Source: Mytilus edulis (lineage: Eukaryota; Mollusca; Bivalvia; Mytilida; Mytilidae). Taken from it: a stretch of 64,000 nucleotides of DNA. The stretch lies in the NCBI RefSeq assembly GCF_963676685.1, contig NC_092346.1, positions 50,125,062 through 50,189,061 of the forward strand, read 5' to 3'. How positions within the stretch are numbered: position 1 is the first letter of the stretch; each line of letters opens with the position of its first letter. The notes under the pieces are model-generated. The model worked only from the letters and a program-made list of their open reading frames with translations, was not told where the DNA came from and searched no databases. Below, piece after piece: positions 34,617 through 51,400 of the stretch. Position numbers and translations under genes: made by a program.

Positions 34617-36000
34617 TTATACGACCGCAGAGGTTGAACCCTGAACGGTTGGGGCAAGTATGGACACAACATTCAAGATGGATTCAGCTCTAAATTTGGA
34701 TTGTGATTAAATAGTTGACACCGCATATGTTTCTGACACAGAATGAATGTGGTCTAATGAACTTAATTTTTTTTTGCCTTTGAACAATTCACTATGCTGT
34801 TGAATATTAATCCTCTCAAAAAAATGTTTGAAGAAATTTTCTTTTTATTTATGAAATCTGAAATGAGAAAAATTGAACCCCCCCCCCCCCCACCCCCTAA
34901 TATTTTTTTAACATCCCCCTTTCCCTTTGGACTTTAATGTAGACCAATTTGAAAACGGGAGCAAAAATTAAGAATCTACATACACAGTTAGATATGGCAT
35001 ATCAAAGAACCCCATTTATTCAATTTTTTATGAAATCAAACAAAGTTTAATTTTGGACCCCAATTTGGACCAACTTGAAAACTGGGCCAATAATCAAAAA
35101 TCTAAGTACATTTTTAGATTCAGCATATCAAAGAACCCCAAGGATTCAATTTTTGTTATAATCAAACTAAGTATAATTTTGGACCCCTTGGACCTTAATG
35201 TAGACCAATTTGAAAACGGGACCAAAAATTAAGAATCTACATACACAGTTAGATTCGGCATATCAAAGAACCCCAATTATTCAATTTTTGATGAAATCAA
35301 ACAAAGTTTAATATGGACCCTTTGGGCCCTTATTCCTAAACTGTTTGGGACCAAAACTTCCAAAATCAATCCAAACCTTCCTTTTATGGTCATAAACCTT
35401 GTGTTTAAATTTCATAGATTTCTATTTACTTATACTAAAGTTATGATGCGAAAACCAAGAAAAATGCTTATTTGTGCCCCTTTTTGGCCCCTAATTCCTA
35501 AACTGTTCGGACCTCAACTCCCAAAATCAATCCCAACCTTCCTTTTGTGGTCATAAACCTTGTGTTTAAATTTCATTGATTTCTATTTACTTATACTAAA
35601 GTTATTGGACGAAGACCAAGAATAATGCTTATTTGGGCCCTTTTTTGGCCCCCAATTCCTAAGCTGTTGAAACCAAAACTCCCAAAATCAATCCCAACCT
35701 TTCTTTTGGGGTCATAAACCTTGTGTCAAAATTTCATAGATTTCTATTTACTTAAACTAAAGTTATAGTGCGAAAACCAAGAAAATACTTATTTGGGCCC
35801 TTTTTGGTCCCTAATTCCTAAAATGTTCCAAAATCAATCCTAACCTTCCTTTAGTGGTCATAAACCTTGTGTTAAAATTTCATAGATTTCTATTTACTTT
35901 TACTAAAGTTAGAGTGCGAAAACTAAAAAGTATCCGGACGACGACGCCAACTTGATACCAATATACGACCAAAAAATTTTCAATTTTTGTGGTCGTATAA
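34617..36000 (+). mobile_element. TIR element with internal tandem modules, family R4 copy 1
   Basis: Begins ttatacgaccgcag and ends gtggtcgtataa, giving 10-bp perfect inverted ends (TTATACGACC). Inside are at least three copies of a module with 'gaccaatttgaaaacggg' and 'catatcaaagaacccc', then at least four copies of a module with 'caaaatcaatcc', 'tcataaaccttgtgt' and 'atagatttctatttactt'. There is no coding capacity, so it is nonautonomous. A run of C lies at 34,878-34,892. Copies or fragments occur at 36,835-36,960 and, inverted and shorter, at 59,288-59,940. Confidence 0.75.
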
Positions 36001-36834
36001 GAACTTGGCGGTATAATGAAAACCATGAAATTTTTGTTTTAGATGTCATTTGGATATTTCAGTTTTAGTTCAAGCTGTTCATTGGAACTTGTTTCAAATT
36101 TGTGATTTCAAATGTGATTTCGTGGGCCTTTTATTTTCGGTAATTGTTGAAGGTTGTACGGTGATCTTCACTTTCATTTACAGCTTATAATCCTTCCTTT
36201 TAAAGAAATCAGACAAACACACTAACAAAACTTAACTGAGCAAAGAGCCGTGAAAATGAAGTCAAGGTCAAATAAAACACGCGAGACTGACACATACAAC
36301 ATAAAACATTTCATTACACCAACTTTGACCACTGCACCATGAAAATGAGGCCAAGGTAAGAAAACACCTGCCAGTTGGATATGTACACTTTACCATCATT
36401 GCATACATCAAATATACTAGACCTATTGCTTATGGACTTGACCACCAAAACTTCACTTTGTTCACTGATCAGGAAAGCACATACCAAATATGGTTATTCT
36501 TTTACTCATAAGAGAGAAATTAACATTACTTTTTTGCAAGTAGTCACTGAACCATGAAAATGAAGTCAAGGACAACGATCATGTGACAGACGGAAACTTT
36601 GCAACATACTTAAGGCATATGTATACAAAGTATGAAGCATTCAGGTCTTCCACCTTTTAAAATAGAAAGCTTATTAGAAGTTAGCTAACGCCACCGCTGC
36701 TCACTTTTTCTATGTCGAGCTTTCTGCATGCTCGACAAAAAACCTTGACCATTGGTCATTCTTATGCATGTGACTCGAGTCTTGATGAACCATGCAATAC
36801 AATATTTTTCTGATATATTACGAAACGCAGAAAA
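36001..36834. repeat. Repeat-derived stretch with ccatgaaaatgaagtcaagg words
   Basis: The word tgaaaatgaagtcaagg, or a close form, recurs near 36,252, 36,340 and 36,555, a diverged tandem arrangement. No gene recognised; a 60-residue plus-strand frame has no support. Confidence 0.4.
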
Positions 36835-36960
36835 AATTTCCTAGATTCCTATTTACTTAAACTAAAGTTATGGTGCGAAGACCAAAAGTCTTCGAACGAC
36901 GACGCCAACGTGATACCAATATACGACCAAAATTTTTTCAATTGTTGCGGTCCTATAAAA
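36835..36960 (+). repeat. R4 element, 3' fragment (copy 2)
   Basis: Matches the last 120 bp of the element ending at 36,000: 'ctatttacttaaactaaagt', 'acgacgccaacgtgatacc' and ggtcctataa, the last being a mutated end. Confidence 0.65.
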
Positions 36961-38800
36961 ATGATTTATACCCGCGAACCCCCTTAATCTAAAGTTATTG
37001 TCCAGAAACCAAATGTGTCTTTGGACAACGACATCATACTATTTGTTGTAAATGTGTGTATTTGTTATTTCCAAGTACAGAAATATCATTATTATTGTAT
37101 TAAGAGTGTATATAAGTTATCAGAAGTTATTTCTAGTGTATATTGAATGAGTAATTAACGTACGTTTTACTTTGTTATTAGCTGTATTGATAACGTCATA
37201 TATTGCGCATTTTTGTCATGTATTGTTCAGAATGTTACCGTTGGGTCAATATTTTAAGCGTGAACCCAAAAGTGTTCATTTGTGAGCTCTTAACTGGAAG
37301 AATTAATATGTCTAGATTTGTTTATTCATAAGATTGTATTATTATAAGCATTTTGAGTCGAGGACTCGTATATTTTATGTAAGCGTTTTACGTTATGTTT
37401 TTCTTCCTGCTTAGAATATTTACTTCCGGTAATTTGAAATAAATACCAGTGCAACGTCACGTTCGTCAGTCTTTGCTGTGTTTACGTTTGGCTTGCAGCA
37501 AGGCTAATCCTGGGGGTTCCTAGAGGTAAGAAGCAGTGCATTTAGCTGGATGCCTCACAGTTTATATTATTTATAAGGGTCGTAGTTTAGAGGTAAGAAG
37601 AAGCGCAGATGCCTTGCATTTTATGGCATTGTAATATTTAAGATAATCCCATTTGGTCTGTACGAATTCAAATAAGACTATTATTTTAGTAGCTCCGCCC
37701 CGTATATAAATTATATATTATGGTTGGAATATTGTACTTGTATGGAAATATATCAGCTGTTTAATAAAAGTATCATTTTACTATTTATCATTTACTCACG
37801 CTACCAATGACGAGAGAGAACAGACAAAAGATTTGACGTCCGTATTTATTTATTATCCCTTGTATTTACTAAAAATAATGAGCCTTTTCTAGCTGGGGTA
37901 GGTAAGATATCACTCCTCCATGCCATCTGCCCCCAAACTTCAATACATTTGGATCAGCATCAATTCAACTAATTTGCATATTTTCCACACGTCCCATTTT
38001 ACACATATCTCTTGGGGTTGAATCAGTTATACATTTTCTGCTTTTTGTTCTTTCAAGAATAATTGAGAAACAGAGAAAACATGAACTCCTACTTTCATGA
38101 AAACTAATTACCACTTTAGTGGAAAAGTTATATTGTGTACATGAACAAATGAGATCACCTTTTATTGACAAAATATTTTATACACCTTTATTGATTGTGT
38201 AGTGATCCCCTAATTTATATCAGAAAAGTGACAATGTTGAGAAAAATTGGCTGCATAAAAGATGAACTACATTTGTACCAGCTATTGTGCACAAATGATG
38301 CTCTTGCTTAGTTATAGTTAATAAGGAAATTGATCAGCAAAGAATGTAAACCCACTCAACACAGTTTGGCATTATTGCATGTAGCTTGATATAATTTCAG
38401 AAAGATTTTTATTTATTTTGTTTTTGAGAAAAAATGTGTTGAGAATTATGTGCATAGCTTTTAAGTGCCCATCTGGCAGCGGTGAAAACATGACAGACAA
38501 ATCCACTCAAGTTCACATTGATTTTCAATAATACATCTGCACTGATTTATGAAATCTTCAAATACATTGATAATATAAACCTACATATAAATTTCATTTT
38601 AAAGAGAGCCCTGATAAGACAATTTTCAATATCAGTGATATTTTCAAGGAGCATAATCTTTTAAAATTAATTGATTGTCAAAATTGTCAAAGACCTTGCT
38701 AATTAAAACATTATATACAAGTTTCATGATAATCTGACAAGAATTAAGTTTTCATTTCAAATCAATTAATTCAAATACATAAGAATAACAGGTAGTTATT
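36961..38800. other. Gene-free A/T-rich stretch, possible solo LTR
   Basis: From about 37,034 to 37,800 the sequence has features seen in LTRs: a start near tgttgtaaatg, a polyadenylation-like aataaa at about 37,438, and a later G/C-richer part with two related words (aggtaagaagcagtgc, aggtaagaagaagcgc). No target duplication or matching second copy is visible, so this is tentative. The rest to 38,800 shows nothing. Confidence 0.25.
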
Positions 38801-38810
38801 TACAATTTTT

Positions 38811-38816
38811 TTTATT
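38811..38816 (-). terminator. FAU: Polyadenylation signal of FAU
   Basis: AATAAA on the minus strand, 24 nt after the TAA stop, giving the very short 3' untranslated region usual for ribosomal protein genes. Confidence 0.75.
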
Positions 38817-38839
38817 TCTGTATCATGTTCATACAAAGT

Positions 38840-44136
<5,297 letters not shown>

Positions 44137-44143
44137 GTTTAAC

Positions 44144-45151
44144 CTAGAGATAAAAATAAAATAAACATGATAATTATGTTTCAGTAGGTCGAGTTGTATT
44201 CTTCATACACTAAATGCATTTCAATATCAATGAGAACAATATTCCGTCAAAACTACATGTAGTCGTGTAGATGTGACAATTTTAATTATATAGTTTTCTA
44301 CAATACTTTTGTAAACCTACATCATCATCATCACCAACCTGACCAATCGTCAATGCTGTTTTAACTTTTTTGTTTGTTTGTTTTTTTAATTATTTTTCCT
44401 CCGATCCTGTAGGATGAATTTTCACTATTTTTTTCATGAGTTATAAACGTATTTACACTTTTGGTATTTAGCTGTATTGTGCCTCTGAATGACCTTATAT
44501 CACCTCCGAATAACCTTTTGACGTCAAGCAACAATAACCTTTTAGTTGTGACGTCAAATGTTTTGAATTATGATGTCAAATTTACGGGAACCTGTGTGAT
44601 TTTATGTAATGGCGGACAAATTTGCAAACAAGTGTAAATACGTCTATTGATGAGATGCGTCACAAAATCCTCCAATTTTAAAGAAATTATTCATTTTTCT
44701 AATTTTGGCTGGACAAGTTGGAACAGATTTGAAACAGACTGATACCAGGTTTTAAGATTAATATGATTTTATGAAAAATTTGTTTAGTAGGAGTCATCTT
44801 TTGAAGACAGTAGCCAGTGATCTCTCTCCTTAGTCTTGGTACCAATTCTTTCTGATATGATGTGGAGCGATTATCTGATTTGGTCATACACTGAATAAGA
44901 AAATTTCTAGCACTAACTTCATATGATATGTGTTCCAAATTAATTATTAATATTATATATTTATGGATATCCCGTCTTCAGCATGGGTGAGATTTACAGT
45001 TTATCAACATATGAAAAGCTGGAGTGAAATTAGCCGAGCACATACCTGTCTGTTCGTCAAAAAGTGGTCTGAGGAACGTGCAATATTTTATCAACTTTTA
45101 ATATAGTGAAAATACATTAAAATAGGACAATAATCATCTAACAAGACTTAC
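44144..45151. other. FAU first intron (5' UTR intron)
   Basis: About 1 kb, A/T-rich. A 79-residue minus-strand frame at 44,699-44,938 has no recognised domain. No RNA gene seen, although ribosomal protein introns often host snoRNAs and none could be confirmed by eye. Confidence 0.4.
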
Positions 45152-45189
45152 ACGTGCTGGTGCAATGCAAAATCAGTCCAAAAAGGAAG
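45152..45189 (-). promoter_or_regulatory. FAU: FAU noncoding exon 1 with 5'TOP tract
   Basis: Minus-strand CTTCCTTTTTGG at 45,189 is a terminal oligopyrimidine start, the element that puts ribosomal protein mRNAs under growth-dependent translational control. The exon ends at a strong donor (CACGT|GTAAGTC at 45,152). The start point is inferred from the motif. Confidence 0.75.
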
Positions 45190-45287
45190 TATATTTGTAC
45201 GCATGCGTGGAAATACTACCCCGAAATCTATGACGTAAAGCACAAACGACTAGCGCAGAGCGCTCTCATCTAAATCGAGAAGCAAAA
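45190..45287. promoter_or_regulatory. Bidirectional promoter between FAU and RNF8
   Basis: About 98 bp separate the inferred FAU transcription start from the RNF8 ATG. The interval contains an NRF1-like palindrome acgcatgcgt (45,199-45,208) and a CRE/ATF-like tgacgtaa (45,231-45,238), and has CpG sites unlike the surrounding A/T-rich DNA. No TATA box for the plus strand. Confidence 0.65.
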
Positions 45288-45404
45288 ATGTCTCAGCAAC
45301 TGAGCCAAACCAAAGACCAAGAAACAACATACATCCCTTGTCTTCATCGCATTGGCGATAATGTTAAGAAGCACAAGCTTATTAGCCTTGAAAAGAAAAC
45401 CGAA
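45288..45404 (+). CDS. RNF8: RNF8 exon 1
   Basis: The ATG at 45,288 is the first in frame after the promoter. Encodes 39 residues, MSQQLSQTKDQETTY to the start of the FHA fold (LHRIGDNVKKHKLISL). Donor ACCGAA|GTATGC, phase 0. Confidence 0.9.
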
Positions 45405-48400
45405 GTATGCTATTTACATAAATTGTCCTTTCAAAAATATATTATAACCATGATATAAATACGTAATACAAATAAATCTTATGAGGTCCAGAAAAGTTAT
45501 AGATACCCCTCTCTCTGTAGACAATAAACATAGTTGAGGTTCATCAATACACTTTAACAAAATGACTGTGTTTACACCATGAAATTTTCTCTGAGTACAG
45601 ACAAAACTGATTTGAAAAGTTTTTTAGCCTGGCAGCATCTATGGTCTAGCTGCGAATGAAGTTCTTTTGATGATTTTGATATTTGCGGACAGTAAATTAT
45701 GCCAAAAAAAAATTTATAAGACAATAGAGCTACGTTTTCTCAGCTAGGCAGCACATAGATAGTGGGTCTCATTAGGGTCTAAGCGTGATGCGGGATTGCC
45801 GTTTTTTTTAATAAGCGTGACACGTGAAATTCTGTATTCTGTAGGTGTCGCTGTTGACACTGGATTGTCCCTCTTTTAATTGTTCAAGTCTCGCGTGTAA
45901 ATATTTCACTCTGGTAAACAACTCACTTGTACTTTAAAATATATACTTTTAGGTGGCAACTGTCAATGACTGTGCTTAACATATTTTGACAAAAATCAGT
46001 GATATTGTTGGCTTTTTTCAAAACTACCTGTACCCTTTTTTATTGGGAAAATATGCGTAATTTTCATCAAATTGGGAAATTTAGATTAAACAATGAATTT
46101 GACTGAAACTTCAATTTACAGACCCGCTTTCAAGAGTCAAACCCTGTTTAAAAATAAGACTGCTTTTGTCAATGATGATACATAAATAGACCCTCAAATC
46201 TGCACATATAGTAATTTTAGGCTTGTAAAATGTATACACTAGTGTTTTTCAGTTTGTATTCATGCAAAATAACTACTGAGACTGCACTGTTTGGGAAAAA
46301 GTTGTCTTTTTGGGAATAATTTTAAGCCATTTTTTTTTCAAATTGGGATTCTTCTCCAGGGGAAAAAGCCTTTATTCTCCATTAATTTAAGGCAAACAAT
46401 TACACTGAAAATTAAAAACATAATACATTTATTAATTAACATGAAAATTTAAAGGAAAAAAAAAAGAAATAATAATTAATATTTCATTAATCAAACCGGC
46501 GTGACTCGCAAATAAAGCCACCCAACAATCGCATTAGTGTTTCATTAGAGATGGAGACATTGTCGTTTTTTTCCATCATGACAATAAAAGTTCCAAATCA
46601 ATATGCAACGATCCTGTGTTTAAGTATATCTCATGTATAAGTTTCTGTCTAGCCTCTTCATAATTTTCACAAAATAGTAAATAATGTAATTTTTTAGATG
46701 GTATCCGGATCTTAAAATTCTAATAATTTTTGCTGTTTTATGATCTGGATAATCAAATGTTGATTTTTTGCTGACAATCTGATGAAAATTGTAATAAAAT
46801 CTTCCTGTATCACTATTATCCCATCTATGTTGCCACTTTTTCACTAAAATTCTTGCTGCTGTTTTAATATCTTGTTTAGTTACTGTAATATGAGCTTCTT
46901 TTTTAATTTGATTTGCCTCTTTAGCTGCATGTCCTGGGGTCCATTCAAAATTAATTTTTATTCCACGATGTTTTTGGATAGATTTAATAAGGGAGTTGGG
47001 TTGGCAAGAACCTTCTGTAAAAGCAACAACTGTTGCAGGAGATACTGTGTTAAGTTTGTTTAATATTACATTTTTTCCTGTGATTTCTTGTTTCTTTTAG
47101 TAGGCAGGACTTTGACACTCAAAAACATATCCATTATATTGTAGAGTCATTTAATTACTGATATGGTACAGAAACAAAGATGTTCTCTATTGTACATGTA
47201 ACATGTAACCAGTAGGGCTTTTATATCTTAAAAATGTTTCATCCCAGTAAATCCTTTTTTTTCAGTTTTCAGAACTTTTTCAATCCAAGGTCGGTGGTTT
47301 TCTCAGTAAATGAAGATTATTGGACTCAACTTACATGATTTTGATACATTGTACATCTTTGGATTCACTTATTTGGAAAATTAAATAATAGTCCTTGCAG
47401 ATTTTCATGACTGCAGAATTCAATGGAGTTGTCATGGTGAGACTCCTGCTGTATTTTATTAAAATATCTGTTTATTTATCTTGTAGGTTACTGTAGGGAG
47501 AGCGCCAGATGTCACAGTTTGTCTCTTGTCTAACATGATATCAAGATGTCATGCCATATTCAAATGTAATGACGAGGGACAGTGGACTGTGAGAGACAAT
47601 AAGGTACGTAATAGCCACATACAATCTTATTTAATTCAATCCTTTGTCTGAAGTTATTGTTTGAGAAATAAATAAAGATGTTTTGATCATACATGTACAT
47701 GTATATTGATTTATCCTGCAATTGGGTGTTGTACTATACAGATAAAGCCCTACAGATATTGCTATGCTGTATCTGTATACTATACAGATAATGCTTTAAA
47801 GCTCCGCCCACTGCCAGACTGAGTATTATATGAACCTGTGTGACCTCAGAATGTGTATTGCAGTTGCATTCCAATGACGTATCAATTGCGAATTAACGAT
47901 TACTTTTATACGTTCTGTTTGTTTTCAAACATTTCTTTAGAGCAATAAGAAACACCAATTTTCTGATAACATACACACATGAACAGCAGTCTTTTCTACG
48001 ATGACAACTATCGATTTCAAAACTTGAATGTGTATGATTGTGTAACAAAAACAACCATGTCAATTTCAGCATGCATGTTTAGTGAATGTCGAGTCTGAAG
48101 CATAGGACAACTCGTACACTCCTGTTTCAAATTGGACAATGTTTTGTTATTTGTTTTTACTGTTGAAATTAGTTGTTATGTTAAAATAGATAATTATTCA
48201 CCTTGAGTGATGTATTATTGTTGACCATTCAAGATTCTTTCTTTGCGAACCCGTCTTCAGCTGAATGTGTGATTACTGTATTGTATTATTACACGGGCCT
48301 CAAGAGATTTCAAATTGAAAATAAATGCAAAACATGTGTTTTTGTGTCTTTCAAAACACAAATATATATACAGAATTAATAACTTGCCTCGAAACAGGTG

Positions 48401-51400
48401 TAATAGCTCGCTAAAAGCTCGCATACACCTTGTTTCCTAGCCTCGTACAAATACAGCTGATATTTAAAGGCACTAAACAGTTATTGTCTATGTATCAGTG
48501 AAGTGGAGACAACACAAGCAATGACAAGTACATTTATTTATAGGGCAGTTAAATCTTAAGGTCAGTTGTTCCCAGTCAACAAAATGTCTAAAGTAATCTG
48601 ATCTAAGAACAAAATTTAAGTATAAAAAATGTATAAAGCATATCCTGATATCTTATAAGTCACCTGCCGAATAAGGTTCAACAATGAAAAACAAATATTG
48701 TTTTGTCTGAACTGTTATGGTCAGTTACATTGTAGAAACCCTTTCCGCCATTGATTTATTTTTTTGCGTACTTGATTCGCATAGGATTTTTCAATAAAAT
48801 GCTGAAAATATGCTTTAAAGTATTAATGCATTACAAAAAAACAAATATTTCATCAAATGAATGTAAGTTGGATATTCCTTTGATATTCCTTTTCATATTG
48901 GATACAAATTTTATTAAGTCTACTACAGACACTTTGTAGTCATAGTGTTTGAACTGAGGTACTACGCAGGCGTCAAAAGGCGTCATTATGGAGAAAAGCG
49001 GGTGGCGTCAAAAGGAGGAAAGAGTTAACCATACATGTGAAATAAGCCTGTAGTGTATAAAGTGTTAAACAACAATAAATAATCTGGAATAATTCTGGAA
49101 CCAAGTTTTCATGAATATTTAAAAAAATCCTTTAAAATAGATTCTGCTAAACGTGTCTTTAATTTTTTTATTCCATGGCCACTTTAAAAAGATATGAAAA
49201 ACTACAAAATCAGAATTCGCTGTTTAAGAATTCACTGGTGTATTAGTATTCATTGTTTGTTCTTCTAATGAAAACATCATCAATCATGCCGTTGAATTTC
49301 ATTGTTTAGGTATTTAGAACTTAGATAACATTTGGTATATATTTTTGAAAATATTATCTAGAATCATGCATTAGATTCTAACACTTTCTATTACTTAAAG
49401 TGATTATAAAAAGAGTCCAATTTGGTAATTTATTAGATAGATTTTGTTGTTGTGTGTTTAAAATTTGAAACAGCTGGAGATGTGCCTAAAATTTATCAAT
49501 ATGGCAAGCAGCCTGTGCTTAATGGAAACACTACATTGATAGAAAAGTGTAATATTTTATACCTGTTAAAATAAAGATAAGAATATGTGGTATGATTGCC
49601 AATGAGACAACTCTCTACCAGAGACCAAATGACATAACAATAAATAACATTGAAGGCCTTCAACAATGACCAAAACCTTTACTATAAAAGGCCTCAAAAT
49701 GACAAATGTAAAACAATCCAAACAAAAACCATTGTATAGGTTCAAAGCCTGAGTTTGTCATTTGAAAAGTTTCTATTTCTATATTTTTAGAGCCTGAATG
49801 GAGTTTTTGTCAATAAAAAGAAACTAGAACCAATGTGTCTTCAAAAGCTGGTTGATGGGGACACAGTTCAGTTTGGAGTTACTAAAAATAGTGAAGAACC
49901 TCCAGAATTCCTGTATAGATTTCACACCAATCTAAAAATCAAGAGAGCAAGACCAAAGTCTCTAGATGAAGTTGACTGTGCCACACCAAAGCGACAGAAA
50001 CCCATGCCAGTCGCATGTCAAGGACCTAGCAACCAAAAAAATCCTGAGTGGTCACCTTATCAGGAATATAAAGACAAATTAAAACAGCAAGAAGAAGAAA
50101 TGGCAAGAAAGATGAAGGAATATGAACAAAAGTTATCTGAAATGAATAGTGTTTTGAAGGACAAAGAAGAAACACAGGCAGCTATGAAAAATGAGCTGGA
50201 AGAGGAAAAGAAGAGGAGAGAAGAAAACATGAAGAAAATGGAGGAAACAATGAAGAAAAAGCAAGAGGAAATGGAAGATGAACTTAGAAGAAAAGAGGTA
50301 AGACTAAAAAGAATAGGGACTTTCTGATATCTGACGTACATTTTAATTTTCCCCTGATCATATTCTTATCTTTTAAAGATAATTTAATATTTTGCTCGAT
50401 TCTTTATGAGTTATAAATGCTTAACTTGCTGATAATTGTATGACAACACAATTATTAAACAAAGAAAGAACTTTTGAAATTTTTGATAATATTTTGTTTT
50501 TATTCCATATCTTCTCAAATATATTTCTATCTCCTGGCACTCCTGCTTCCTCCACCAATGAAAATAGGCCACCATGAAATGGCCAACTGCGCTGAAACAT
50601 CATGCAATCAATATATATATTAAAAAATGTATATGAAAGGCCTGAAAAAAATACATGTGTTTTTGAACCTCATTTTAGTGCCTTGCCCAAGGATGACTGG
50701 GGATACGAAATATGGTCACTTGGTCTTCTTCCTACTGACACTAAAACACTTGCCAAAGTGGGGCGTCCCTTTGGCTGTGCAGGATGTATCAAGTTTGCAG
50801 CTGCGTCTGTTCAGAATGGGGAAGATAAATCTGATGCCTCGTGTCACCCTCTTTGCATGTTAGGAACCCTTGCAACAACTCTTTGAGGGGTCCTAGGTGG
50901 CCTGTCAGTTGCAAGGAAAAGTTTCAGATAAAACTTTGATTTTTTTTTTACTTTCTGACTTAATATCATATTATATTTCCAGTAGATGTTTTTAAAATAT
51001 ATTAACATCATAAGTATTTATACATTTTGTTTGAGTTCATAGATGAATGTAAAAGTAAGTACATACAGGCCTGACATCGTACATGTAGTTCAGTATATTA
51101 TACTTTACCTTTGGTTAATTAATTTCTGTAACATTGCTTGTTATTTTACAAGAAACTTGTTTCATATGCCCCTAAGGCCCTAGCTAACTATCAATAATTT
51201 CAATACGTATTTCAAAATTTTACATTGAGGAATTTACAAATAATTAATTTACTAATATTCTTCAGCAAACAAGTTCTCATGAATTTTAATTCTTAATTCA
51301 GGAAGCAGAACAACAGATGAAAGAAGAACTGGAAAATAGATTGTTAGAGAAAGAAGCTACACTGCTTGAACAGTTGCAGGTGCAGAAAGAAGGATTAATT

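Noticed and set aside
37965..38171. 68-residue minus-strand frame downstream of FAU
   Set aside because: No domain, no matching splice phase with FAU exons, and it lies beyond the FAU polyadenylation signal.
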